From Butyricicoccus sp. Marseille-Q5471 (GTDB taxonomy: Bacteria; Bacillota; Clostridia; Oscillospirales; Butyricicoccaceae): a DNA stretch of 64,000 nt. Position 1 is the stretch's first letter, and every line of letters starts with the position of its first letter. Positions 16,509 to 25,049 of the stretch are shown here, piece by piece. The notes below the pieces were generated by a model. It did no database searches. It was not told the DNA's origin and was given only the letters and a program-made list of their open reading frames with translations. A program made the position numbers and the translations under genes. Location of the stretch: assembly GCF_951230135.1 (NCBI RefSeq), contig NZ_CATNVC010000007.1:1-64000 (forward strand). The letters run 5' to 3'.

Positions 16509-17747
16509 CTAAGATAGTTTTTGAACTGCAACAAACACGTCAGAAATGCGGTACCATGTTGGGAAATTCACCTCACCCGTAATCGGAAGGCTGAAAATCT
16601 TCTGGAATTCTCGAACCGCTTCCGCTGTGCTTTCTCCATATACTCCATCCTCTACGACTTTGGGAATGAGCGGATAATTTTTCGAGATGGCATTCAGTTG
16701 CTGCTGAATGGTGCGCACCGCGTCTCCGGTTGATCCAACTTTTAGTACCCCTTGAAAAGAGAGCGGAACTCCCTCAACCTTTTTCGCTTCTTTCAGAATG
16801 ATATCATACCCATAGAAGTTTTTCAGAATCTGCAGCGCAGAATACCCCTGATCCCCCATCGTCTTGGAGCCCCATTGGCTCAGCCAGCCGTCCCGCTTGA
16901 CTCTTTTTCCGTCGCTGTACTGTGTGAAAAGCGGCTGAACGATATCCGGTCTGGTGATGTAGGTGGTAAACACTTCATCCACCACATCTGAAATTTCCTG
17001 AAATATATTTCTGCCAAATGTAAACGCCTGGTCAAACGCTGTCGAATTGGTAATGGTAAAGTCATACCCCTTGCCCCGATACCATTCTGTGTAAACGCGG
17101 TTCAGGGTAAAAGACAGCATAACCAGAATATTGGCTTTCAATGTTTCTTTGGGCCATGTTGCATATATCTCGCTGCTCGCTACGTTTTTGATGTAGTCAG
17201 TAAATCCAACTGTATAGTTCGGGGCTGTTTTATCTTCCGGTCTACCACCGTGAACAACAATAAAGCTGGGAATCACCGGCTCCGGCAAAACCACTTGATT
17301 GCTTGGAATAGGAAGTTTTTTCACCTCGTTTTCAGGAATTTTCGGCGGAAAGTCTCCCCACAGAACCGGATACGGAATTAACACCTCGGAAAAACTCGGC
17401 GTTAAAACTACATTTTGCAGTGCTGTACAGTCAGGAAAGAGCTGAACATTATTGATGCGTGCCTCTCGATAATCCGGATAGGTCACTTTAACATTATATT
17501 GATTAAACGGCCTGGGTAAATTTGAATTCATGGAAAACTCAAGTGGTGGAGTTGCAAGAATAAAGGGTTCTATCTGTCCCTCGGCATCTGTCCTGACTTC
17601 CTCCAGTATACTGTCACTGTTTGGATCCACAATCTGTACGAGTGCCTCTTGCGCTGGCTTTCCTATACTGTTTAAAAACGCATTAATCTGAAGTGTTCCA
17701 AATCCGCCCTCTGTATTCTTGACAGGCGCAGTATTTACTCCATTCAT
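16509..17747 (-). CDS. sleC: Spore cortex-lytic enzyme SleC (pro-form)
   Basis: This 412-residue protein resembles clostridial SleC along its length. SleC is the spore enzyme that degrades cortex peptidoglycan during germination after Csp proteases remove its propeptide. The N-terminal 120 or so residues form the pre/pro region. The middle (about 165-330) has the SpoIID-like catalytic domain with the family blocks NVASSEIYATWPKETLKANI, LSFTLNRVYTEWYRGKGYDF and WLSQWGSKTMGDQGY. The C-terminal part (about 340-405) is a peptidoglycan-binding domain with GSTGDAVRTIQQQLNAI and DGVYGESTAEAVREFQ. The ATG at 17747 has GAGGAG 9 bases upstream. It follows the second Csp protease by 16 bases and ends at a strong terminator, so enzyme and activating proteases are co-transcribed. 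Expression in the sporulating cell is expected from the family, not read here. Confidence 0.92.
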   Translation of the reverse strand: MNGVNTAPVKNTEGGFGTLQINAFLNSIGKPAQEALVQIVDPNSDSILEEVRTDAEGQIEPFILATPPLEFSMNSNLPRPFNQYNVKVTYPDYREARINNVQLFPDCTALQNVVLTPSFSEVLIPYPVLWGDFPPKIPENEVKKLPIPSNQVVLPEPVIPSFIVVHGGRPEDKTAPNYTVGFTDYIKNVASSEIYATWPKETLKANILVMLSFTLNRVYTEWYRGKGYDFTITNSTAFDQAFTFGRNIFQEISDVVDEVFTTYITRPDIVQPLFTQYSDGKRVKRDGWLSQWGSKTMGDQGYSALQILKNFYGYDIILKEAKKVEGVPLSFQGVLKVGSTGDAVRTIQQQLNAISKNYPLIPKVVEDGVYGESTAEAVREFQKIFSLPITGEVNFPTWYRISDVFVAVQKLS

Positions 17748-17763
17748 TCAGTCCGGCTCCTCT

Positions 17764-19503
17764 CTACGGCGTGTTACGTCTGTAATTGATTATTTGTTCC
17801 GTAATGACTTCAAACGTTCCATACAGATTCAACTTGCCATATCCCCATTTGGTATTTGGGTATTGCAAATTATTCTCACGCACACATCCACTAATCAACA
17901 AGCTTCGAATTAAATCCGCATCTATGGTAGGTATATTTTCATCAACAATCGCCCACTCCATCAGGAGCGCAGCAGCGCCCGCTGTCACAGCGGCAGCTAC
18001 ACTGGTTCCGGTCATCGTTCCATACCCCGTCGGATAAATTCCCTTTACTCTAACTCCCGGTGCTACAAAATCCGGCGCCATGCGCGGCAATCTGGTCGGC
18101 CCCCAAGAAGAAGATACAAACAGGCTGTTATCGTCACTGTTATAAGCACCGCAGGTAATTGAACGCAAAGCAGTAGCCGGAACGACTACGGTGTAGTCCG
18201 GAACCGGCTTTAAAAACTCCACCGAAGGACTTACCTGTCCTGTAATGGGCAGCCATGCCCAATACTCCCCGCTGATTGCCAAATCACCAAACAGCGTAAT
18301 ATCCCAAATGCCCTGGGTCGCCTCTTCAAACGCGACAATGATTTCATTATTGCCGCTTTTAAAATAGCGAATCGTTATACTGGTTTGTTCTAAAACAAGC
18401 CTTTCCGTATATTGCAGCCCGGATTTAAACGGAACTCGCGCGACCACCTCACCGGTAGGCGATGTTATTCCTATGGAAACTTTGTCAAACCCCGGCCCGA
18501 AAATGATCACCGTGAAAGACTCGCCCTGCTCACCAACTTTGATGCTGATTTGATCTGTTCCGTTGTTATATGGAATTTTTCCCTGCGTATGATGTCTTGC
18601 ATTGGATTCATTCCCGGCTGCAGTAATAAAGGCAAATCCCGGACGCTGTGACAAAAAGCTAATATAGTCCTCCATTAAACTGCTGCCATCATGCGCTCCT
18701 CCATTTGTACCCATACCAACACACATCACAACCGGCATATCCAGCTCTTCTGCCCTGTCCAGCAGATGTTTCATTCCCAGCATGTAGTCGGTAGAAGCAT
18801 ACAGATTCGGATTGTCCTTTGTCACCAAGTACCGATCAATTAAAAAATCACTCGCTCGACGTAGTTTTACAACCATCAAATATGCCTTCGGAGCCGCGCC
18901 AATGTACTCCCCTTTTTGGTTACTTGCCGCTACAGATGCAAGAAAGGTTCCATGCCCATCGTCATCTCGCGAGGGAACGATGGAGTACGGATCTTCTGCG
19001 CGAAGGGCTTCATCGATTTTAGCTTTGTCATATGCAGCTCCAAAGTATAAGTAATCCGGCCGCGGTCCGTCAATCGTTTGATCCCATAAAAATAGTATCT
19101 TTGAAGTTCCATCCTCGAACTTAAATGCGTCTTTTGTATAATCAATACCGGTGTCTACGATACCGATTATAACGCCCCTGCCCGTAATATCGAGGAACGG
19201 CTGATTGGAAACTTGGGTAATCCCACTAACGTCATTGCTCTTGCTATCCGTAGGAGACATGATCCGCGGCAGCAGAGATAGGAAGTCACTTCCCGTATCC
19301 TCCAATAGCTTCGGTAAATTTTTTACGTTTGTATACCCTACAATATAGTCATTTGCAAATTGGGTTCCAAAGTGCAAATATGGTTTATCCTTTGCATAAG
19401 CAATAAAATGTTCCGTGTTAATGACCTGAAAATCTATTGTGGTAGGTAACTTTATAAATTCGTCCAAAGGCATGCTATCCTCATCAATCACGGTTGTATC
19501 CAT
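17764..19503 (-). CDS. Csp-type subtilisin-like germination protease (second in operon)
   Basis: A 579-residue subtilase of the clostridial Csp family, which in spores cleaves pro-SleC. The catalytic triad appears complete: Asp117 (GIVDTGIDY), His184 (DDGHGTFLAS) and Ser501 (TGTSVAAA). The oxyanion asparagine is in TAAGNES. The usual Pro after the serine motif is Ala here. A jelly-roll-like insertion typical of Csp proteins separates the His and Ser blocks. The start is taken at 19503 because GGGGAGG lies 9 bases upstream. It overlaps the preceding protease gene by 16 bases, so translation is probably coupled; the open frame back to 19560 would overlap further. Whether it acts as CspA, CspB or CspC cannot be told from sequence alone, so no letter is given. 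Confidence 0.9.
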   Translation of the reverse strand: MDTTVIDEDSMPLDEFIKLPTTIDFQVINTEHFIAYAKDKPYLHFGTQFANDYIVGYTNVKNLPKLLEDTGSDFLSLLPRIMSPTDSKSNDVSGITQVSNQPFLDITGRGVIIGIVDTGIDYTKDAFKFEDGTSKILFLWDQTIDGPRPDYLYFGAAYDKAKIDEALRAEDPYSIVPSRDDDGHGTFLASVAASNQKGEYIGAAPKAYLMVVKLRRASDFLIDRYLVTKDNPNLYASTDYMLGMKHLLDRAEELDMPVVMCVGMGTNGGAHDGSSLMEDYISFLSQRPGFAFITAAGNESNARHHTQGKIPYNNGTDQISIKVGEQGESFTVIIFGPGFDKVSIGITSPTGEVVARVPFKSGLQYTERLVLEQTSITIRYFKSGNNEIIVAFEEATQGIWDITLFGDLAISGEYWAWLPITGQVSPSVEFLKPVPDYTVVVPATALRSITCGAYNSDDNSLFVSSSWGPTRLPRMAPDFVAPGVRVKGIYPTGYGTMTGTSVAAAVTAGAAALLMEWAIVDENIPTIDADLIRSLLISGCVRENNLQYPNTKWGYGKLNLYGTFEVITEQIINYRRNTP

Positions 19504-21248
19504 CGATTGAATCCTCCCCACTGATACCGTTCTAAAAAAGTTATTGTATTGCTGAGACACAGGGTTCCGTACCCGTACATTGGATTAGGGTACTCTAATA
19601 CTATTCTACGGGTTGCCCCCAGCCTCAAAAACGCCTTAATACGTTCTCCATATAAAAATGGATCGTTTTGATTGACAATCCCCCATTGCATCATGAGCGC
19701 CGCAGAACCGGTAACGAAAGGTGCGGCCATGCTGGTTCCGGTAAAAGAGTCATATCCGCCCCCCTTTTTTACTGTCAGAATGCCTACCGCCGGGGCCGCC
19801 AAGTCGGGATTGGGAAGCGACATATTTAAACTTCCTATCCCGGAAAACTCAGCAATATTTCCGATTCTATCATTATATCCGGCGACTTTAATGACTCGTT
19901 CGGCCGTTGATGGAATTGTCATCGAATTATATTGTGTCGGATTCGAAAAATGCGTTCTATCCGTTACTTCTTCAATCGTAGGCAACCACATCTGAATGCT
20001 TCCATCTACAATATTGTTGGAAATGATTTGCAGCCTCCAAACGCCGCTGAAAACAGTGCCTGTGATTGCCTTAATATCAAAGAAAATCTCTTGTCCCACT
20101 GAGTAATGCGTTGGCTGCCCATAAATAACCGTCAGCATCACATTCCTTATCCGCACATTTTTAACCTGGCTTTCAATGCCGATGACACCTGTGGAGGCTC
20201 CATCGGGAAAAATCAGCTCCACGGACAGCGTGTCGGCAAAGTTTTTCCACATGGAAATATAGAACCGCTCCAGTCCCTCTATTGTAAAAAACTCAACCGT
20301 TTTTGTGCTGTTTGATTGCAAAACATCATGATAATGGTGTCCTGCCGAGCCCTCATTTCCAGTTGGTATGATAATGGAGGTTTTCCACTCTGCACTCACA
20401 TCGGATAGATAGGTTTCAAACAACGAATCGCCAAGATGAGATCCATTGTTCATTCCAAAGCTCATGTTGATTGCAATTGGCTTATTCAGTTGTCTTGCTT
20501 TGTCAATCACGTATTTCACGCCGCGCATCAGCTCTGTGGTTCGCGCAAAAGAGGCGTAGCCCTTTGTTCCTGCTTTTACGATAATTAAGTCCGCGTTAGG
20601 TGCTACGCCAATGTTTTCGCCGTTGCTTTCTCTTCCGTTGCCCGCAGCGACGCCAGCAACCGCTGTTCCATGTCCATTTAGATCGGTGCTTGGTACAATT
20701 TGCAAAGGAGTTTCGCTATTTAATGCGCTATTAATTTGTTGCTGCGTATATTCCGCTCCGGCCGAAAACCCGGCTGGAGGGGTTCCGCTCTCAGTTTGAT
20801 CCCAAAGGTACAATATTCGACTGCTTCCATCCTCATTGCGAAAATCCAAATGCGTATAGTCGATGCCTGAATCGATTACCGCAACAATAACACCGCTTCC
20901 ATTCAAATTGAGGTTCTTATTTTCTTGAACAGAACGAACGCATGTGGAAATCAAATTATATTGCGATGCAATATAGAGAGACTTAGGTAATTCTATGTTT
21001 TCAATTTGCGGATATGAATACAATTTAGGGATATCCGCCGGCGCAAGCGTTATGATTGCATACCCCTGCAAAAGCACTTCCACTTCCGCCTGCAAGCGTC
21101 TTGAAATCTCCAAAACATCTCCGCTAAACTTAACAATGACCTCAACCTTGTCGTTATTTTCCACCGCATAGTCTAAATCCTTAGTTTCGTTATTTGCCAT
21201 AGCAGGAATCACACGCTTTTTTCGATTGAAATTGTATGGGTTTTTCAA
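19488..21248 (-). CDS. Csp-type subtilisin-like germination protease (first in operon)
   Basis: This 586-residue subtilase has a prodomain (about 17-95), then the catalytic domain with Asp126 (VIDSGIDYTHLDF), His193 (NGHGTAVAGVAAG), the oxyanion Asn in IPTGNEGS and Ser506 (FTGTSMAAPFVTGSAALMMQ). All are canonical, so it should be active, most like CspB. Its expected role is to cut the propeptide from SleC during germination. It begins at a TTG (21248) with a perfect AGGAGG 8 bases upstream; the internal ATG 16 codons later lacks one. It is followed with a 16-base overlap by the second protease and then sleC. The 77-base gap upstream separates it from a small gene on the same strand that may belong to the operon. 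Confidence 0.92.
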   Translation of the reverse strand: MKNPYNFNRKKRVIPAMANNETKDLDYAVENNDKVEVIVKFSGDVLEISRRLQAEVEVLLQGYAIITLAPADIPKLYSYPQIENIELPKSLYIASQYNLISTCVRSVQENKNLNLNGSGVIVAVIDSGIDYTHLDFRNEDGSSRILYLWDQTESGTPPAGFSAGAEYTQQQINSALNSETPLQIVPSTDLNGHGTAVAGVAAGNGRESNGENIGVAPNADLIIVKAGTKGYASFARTTELMRGVKYVIDKARQLNKPIAINMSFGMNNGSHLGDSLFETYLSDVSAEWKTSIIIPTGNEGSAGHHYHDVLQSNSTKTVEFFTIEGLERFYISMWKNFADTLSVELIFPDGASTGVIGIESQVKNVRIRNVMLTVIYGQPTHYSVGQEIFFDIKAITGTVFSGVWRLQIISNNIVDGSIQMWLPTIEEVTDRTHFSNPTQYNSMTIPSTAERVIKVAGYNDRIGNIAEFSGIGSLNMSLPNPDLAAPAVGILTVKKGGGYDSFTGTSMAAPFVTGSAALMMQWGIVNQNDPFLYGERIKAFLRLGATRRIVLEYPNPMYGYGTLCLSNTITFLERYQWGGFNRWIQP

Positions 21249-21325
21249 AACACTTGCCTCCTATATGAATTAGCAGCATGACACGATTTGTGCAATTCCC
21301 ACTTTCACGTATCAAATTTCCTGCT

Positions 21326-21592
21326 TTAATAGTATTTGTAGATTTTGCGAATCGCGACGGGCTGGTATCTCCATTGCCCATTGAACAGCATATATCCAAA
21401 TAGCATATTGCCCCTTGCGTATTTGATATGGTACCAGAATCTTTGTTTCCCTGTGAGCCACAAAAAGACGATTACATCCGAATGGTTTTGCAGATTTTCC
21501 AACTCCTTCCCTCCCATACAATGCGCTTGCTTTGGAGGAGTATGTAAGACCCTTTTATGGATATCGGACGCGGGATATGTATTGATCATCAA
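21326..21592 (-). CDS. Small hypothetical protein upstream of the csp-sleC operon
   Basis: This 88-residue product is not assigned to a named family. It has a polar, Pro/His-rich N-terminus (about 1-35) and a compact aromatic C-terminal part: VIVFLWLTGKQRFWY at 41-55, LFGYMLFNGQWRYQPVAI at 64-81 and an ending in YKYY. That pattern of alternating aromatic strands looks like a small beta-barrel and recalls small proteins I remember from spore-forming Clostridia, though I cannot name the family. AAGGATG lies about 10 bases before the ATG at 21592. It shares strand and close spacing with the protease-sleC genes, so a sporulation or germination role is possible. Overlapping frames exist, so this is less certain than its neighbours. 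Confidence 0.55.
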   Translation of the reverse strand: MMINTYPASDIHKRVLHTPPKQAHCMGGKELENLQNHSDVIVFLWLTGKQRFWYHIKYARGNMLFGYMLFNGQWRYQPVAIRKIYKYY

Positions 21593-21919
21593 AACTTCAT
21601 CCTTTCAGCACGATCTCAAGGAGATACGTATCATCATTCAAATATAGTTCAGTGATTTGTATCTTTTTGCGTGAAAACAAGTTTGCACTTTATCATTATG
21701 TTCTAGCGCAACAGCTTATTACTATTCTTTTTCTCGGTATTCATGTCCCCTTTCAGAAGCAGACACTATTTTAAAGTATGCACGGTCTGATTATTCGTTT
21801 CCTGTACAGTACATTTGTTGGCGGATATCCTGCCAATAAGCACAGCTCCCCACGCCCCATGAACACCTTGGTGCGTCATGGAGCATGGGGAGCTGCTTTC
21901 CTTTGTTCTCTAAACCGGC
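21593..21919. other. Intergenic region between acyl-CoA dehydrogenase and the germination operon
   Basis: These 327 bases should hold the promoter for the germination operon on the minus strand. I looked for sigma-E, sigma-G and sigma-A patterns and found none convincing. The only clear structure is the inverted repeat at 21844-21894 described separately. Confidence 0.5.
21844..21894 (-). terminator. Long hairpin downstream of the fld-like operon
   Basis: Arms AGCTCCCCA and TGGGGAGCT are perfectly paired and extended by further pairs (CCATGA with TCATGG) around a loop that itself contains CACCTTGGTG. It lies 25 bases beyond the stop codon of the last acyl-CoA dehydrogenase on the minus strand. 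The T-rich tail is weak, so termination is likely but not certain. Confidence 0.55.
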
Positions 21920-23062
21920 CTATTTCACGCCCATCCAACCCGAAATAACCATTTTCTGCACCTCCGAGGTGCCCTCGTAGATCTCGGTAATCTTGGCGTC
22001 ACGCATAAAACGCTCAAACGGATATTCGCGGGTGTAGCCATAGCCTCCCACGAGCTGCAGGCAGCGGCGTGTCACATCGCTTGCGGCCTCGGAGGCATAC
22101 AGCTTTCCCATCGCCGCCAAATGACTGTATGGTTTACCATCCTGCTTGGCCTGCGCGGCACGGTAAATCAGCAAACGTGCGGCATCCACGCTGCACTGCA
22201 TATCCGCAAGCTCAAACTGGGTGTTCTGGAACTGCGACAGGCGCTTGCCAAATTGCACGCGTTCCGTGACGTATTTGACACATTCGTCGATTGCACCCTG
22301 CGCAATACCGAGTGCCTGCGCGCCAATGCCGATTCGTCCGCCGTCCAGCGTCATCATGGCAACCTTAAAGCCCTTTCCGACCTCGCCCAACAGGTTTTCC
22401 TTCGGCACATGACACTCTTCAAACACCAGCTCGCAGGTGGACGAGCCGCGAATCCCCATTTTCTTCTCATGTGCTCCGATACGGAAGCCGGCAAACCCCT
22501 TTTCTACAATAAAGGCGGAAATGCCCTTTGTCCCAAGCGATTTGTCCGTCATTGCAAATATGACAAATTTATCGGCAAATCCCGCATTCGTGATGAAAAC
22601 CTTAGAGCCGTTCAGCACCCAATAATCTCCCCGATCCTCGGCAACGGTCTTTTGCATCGCAGCATCCGTGCCCGCGCCCGGCTCGGTCAGTCCGAAGGCG
22701 CCAAGCTTCTCACCCGCGCACAAATCGGGCAGATATTTTTGCTTTTGCTCCTCTGTGCCAAATGCATAAATCGGCCAGGTGCAAAGCGAGGTATGCGCCG
22801 AAACCATGACCGAGGTCGTGGCACAGTATTTCGCCAGTTCCTCCGCAACGCTGATATAGGAAACATAGGATAGGCCTGCGCCGCCGTATTCCTCCGGATA
22901 GGGCACGCCCATCATACCCATTTCCGCAAGCTTATGCCAGGTTTCCTCCGGAAAACGCTCGTTTTCATCAATTTCCGCAGCAATCGGGGCAACCTCCTTG
23001 ACTGCAAAATCGTGCAGCATGTTCAGAATGTCCTGCTCATCATCCGTGAAATGAAAATTCAT
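21920..23062 (-). CDS. Acyl-CoA dehydrogenase / enoyl-CoA reductase (Etf-linked)
   Basis: A 380-residue flavoprotein of the short-chain acyl-CoA dehydrogenase family, resembling butyryl-CoA dehydrogenase. The FAD/substrate blocks FGLTEPGAGTDA and WVLNGSKVFITNAG are present. The catalytic glutamate is in IYEGTSEVQ near the C-terminus, as in short-chain members. Encoded directly after EtfB and EtfA, it most likely takes electrons from them and reduces the enoyl-CoA made by the dehydratase to the saturated acyl-CoA. This corresponds to AcdA in fld-type clusters. The ATG at 23062 follows AAAGGGAACGG. It is the last gene of the operon, before a hairpin. It differs from the other acyl-CoA dehydrogenase at the operon start (29587-30729), so the two may work on different intermediates. 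Confidence 0.9.
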   Translation of the reverse strand: MNFHFTDDEQDILNMLHDFAVKEVAPIAAEIDENERFPEETWHKLAEMGMMGVPYPEEYGGAGLSYVSYISVAEELAKYCATTSVMVSAHTSLCTWPIYAFGTEEQKQKYLPDLCAGEKLGAFGLTEPGAGTDAAMQKTVAEDRGDYWVLNGSKVFITNAGFADKFVIFAMTDKSLGTKGISAFIVEKGFAGFRIGAHEKKMGIRGSSTCELVFEECHVPKENLLGEVGKGFKVAMMTLDGGRIGIGAQALGIAQGAIDECVKYVTERVQFGKRLSQFQNTQFELADMQCSVDAARLLIYRAAQAKQDGKPYSHLAAMGKLYASEAASDVTRRCLQLVGGYGYTREYPFERFMRDAKITEIYEGTSEVQKMVISGWMGVK

Positions 23063-23114
23063 ACCCGTACCGTTCCCTTTCTTCCGTTCGACTTTGCCCC
23101 GCGCTGCCGTGGGT

Positions 23115-24119
23115 TCAGCCGCGTGCCTTTTGAATCTCCTCGGTCAGAATTGGAAGCACCTCGAACAGATTGCCGACAACGCCGTAGGACGCCACATCAA
23201 AAATCGGCGCATCCGGGTCTTTGTTGATGGCAACAATCACATCCGAGCCGCTCATGCCCGCCAAATGCTGAATTGCACCCGAAATGCCGCAGGCGATATA
23301 CAGCTTGGGCGCAACGGTCTTGCCGGTCTGTCCCACCTGATGGGCGTGACTGATCCAACCGGAATCCACCGCCGCGCGGGAGGCGCCGACCGTTGCACCA
23401 AGCGCCTTTGCCAGCGCACGCACCGGCGCGAAGCCCTCCGGTCCGCCAACACCGCGGCCGCCGGAAACAATAATCTCCGCGCCCTCCAAGTCCACGCTTT
23501 CTTCCTCCATATCGCGCAGCAGCTCGATTACCTTGGTGCGAATGTCCGCTTCCGCAACATGAATGTCCTCGCGAATGACTTCAGCGGACGCCTCGGTCTC
23601 CTCGCACTTTTTGAATACGCCCGGACGCACCGTTCCAATCTGCGGCCGATGGTCGGGGCAGAGAATGGTCGCCATCAGATTGCCGCCGAATGCGGGGCGC
23701 GTCCATGCAACGTTGCCGCTCTCTTCGTCAATATCCAGTGCAGTGCAATCCGCAGTCAAACCGGTTCTGAGTCGGCAGGACACACGCGGGCCAAGGTCGC
23801 GGCCGTTATTGGTTGCGCCGATGAGGAGGCTGGTCGGTCCATATTTCTGCACAAGCGCACACAAAGCGGCGGCATAGGCATCCGTGCTGTAATGCGCATA
23901 TTCCGAACCTTCTACCACAAGAACCTTATCTGCGCCATGAGAAGCGGCGGCGTTGACCGCCGCGGCAGCATCATTGCCAATGACGATGGCAACAAGCGCA
24001 CCGCCCTGCTTATCCGCCATCATCCGGCCGGGCGTCATCAGCTCAATACCGACATTTTTAGCGGTGCCATCGCCATTGGTCTCTACAAATACCCATAAAT
24101 CGTTTGTTTTTGAATCCAT
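23115..24119 (-). CDS. etfA: Electron transfer flavoprotein alpha subunit
   Basis: This 334-residue protein is the alpha subunit of an electron transfer flavoprotein. The C-terminal FAD-binding domain is clear: GRGVGGPEGF, then GASRAAVDSGW, QVGQTGKTVAPKLYIACGIS and VIVAINKDPDAPIF. The start at 24119 has GGGAGG about 10 bases upstream; an in-frame ATG further up lies in the leader and is not used. It pairs with EtfB, encoded 16 bases upstream, and hands electrons to the neighbouring acyl-CoA dehydrogenase. Whether this Etf performs flavin-based bifurcation (NADH with ferredoxin) cannot be settled by eye. Its position in a reductive dehydratase cluster makes it a candidate. Confidence 0.94.
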   Translation of the reverse strand: MDSKTNDLWVFVETNGDGTAKNVGIELMTPGRMMADKQGGALVAIVIGNDAAAAVNAAASHGADKVLVVEGSEYAHYSTDAYAAALCALVQKYGPTSLLIGATNNGRDLGPRVSCRLRTGLTADCTALDIDEESGNVAWTRPAFGGNLMATILCPDHRPQIGTVRPGVFKKCEETEASAEVIREDIHVAEADIRTKVIELLRDMEEESVDLEGAEIIVSGGRGVGGPEGFAPVRALAKALGATVGASRAAVDSGWISHAHQVGQTGKTVAPKLYIACGISGAIQHLAGMSGSDVIVAINKDPDAPIFDVASYGVVGNLFEVLPILTEEIQKARG

Positions 24120-24135
24120 ACTCCACTCACCTCCC

Positions 24136-24939
24136 TTAAATGATGCTTGCATCGCTGAGCAAGCCAAACAGCTTCACAGCCGAGTCCGCTGCGGTCTCTT
24201 CTTGAATTTTGATGCCGCCGGTTCTTTTTTGCGGCACAAAGGTCTTTTTGACCTTGGTAGGAGAACCTTTCAGGCCGGCACAGGCGAGATCGATCCCCGG
24301 CAGATCGGCAGCGGTCAGCGTCGGGATTTCCGCGCGATTGGCCGCCATTTTGCGTTTGATGGTTGGGTAACGGGGATCCCATGCAGGCTTTGTGAAGGTA
24401 ACCACACAGGGCATCCTCACCTCTACCACCTCAATGCCCTCCTCGACCTCTTTCTTCACGCGGATAACGCTGCCGTCTACTTCCGCTTCCAGACCATAGG
24501 TAACCTGCGGTGCATCCAGATGCTCGGCAATCTCCGGCCCTACCTGCGCGGTATCGCCGTCAATCGCCTGTTTGCCGCAGAAAATCGCATCCAATCCACC
24601 CTCAAGCATTTCAATCTTGCGAATGGTTTCCGTCAGAATGTAGCTGGTGGCCAATGTGTCCGAGCCTCCAAAGGCGCGGTCGGATACCAGATACGCTTTA
24701 TCCGCCGCAATCGCAAGGCACTCCTTCAGCGCTGCTTTGGCCTGCTCCGGCCCCATGGACAGCACAATGATTCTGACCGTCGGATCTTTGTCCTTGATGC
24801 GTGCCGCCGCCTCCAGTGCGTAACCGTCAAACGGGTTGACAATGCTTGGCACACCCTCACGAATTAATGTGTTTTTGACTGGATCAATCTTAATCTCGGT
24901 CGTGTCCGGTACTTGCTTGACACATACTAAGATGTTCAT
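24136..24939 (-). CDS. etfB: Electron transfer flavoprotein beta subunit
   Basis: A 267-residue EtfB with the canonical beginning NILVCVKQVPDTTEIKI, the nucleotide-binding segment NPFDGYALEAA and the GGSDTLATSYIL and GKQAIDGDTAQVGPEIAE blocks. It forms a heterodimer with EtfA and carries electrons between NADH or ferredoxin and the acyl-CoA dehydrogenase. The start at 24939 has GAGGAGG upstream; the frame is open to 25038 but that part has no ribosome site and is not conserved. A 110-base gap separates it from the dehydratase beta-type subunit gene, yet all genes run the same way, as in fldC-acdA-etfBA clusters. No hairpin interrupts the operon here that I can see. Confidence 0.94.
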   Translation of the reverse strand: MNILVCVKQVPDTTEIKIDPVKNTLIREGVPSIVNPFDGYALEAAARIKDKDPTVRIIVLSMGPEQAKAALKECLAIAADKAYLVSDRAFGGSDTLATSYILTETIRKIEMLEGGLDAIFCGKQAIDGDTAQVGPEIAEHLDAPQVTYGLEAEVDGSVIRVKKEVEEGIEVVEVRMPCVVTFTKPAWDPRYPTIKRKMAANRAEIPTLTAADLPGIDLACAGLKGSPTKVKKTFVPQKRTGGIKIQEETAADSAVKLFGLLSDASII

Positions 24940-25049
24940 GTTGTTTCCTCCTCGTATCATGCTGTAAGCGATGCCCGAACGTATCAAAGGTTGGCGGGCT
25001 TTCCTATACTGTCCCTTTGCCGGATACTTCGGGTCCATCGCAAATCCCG

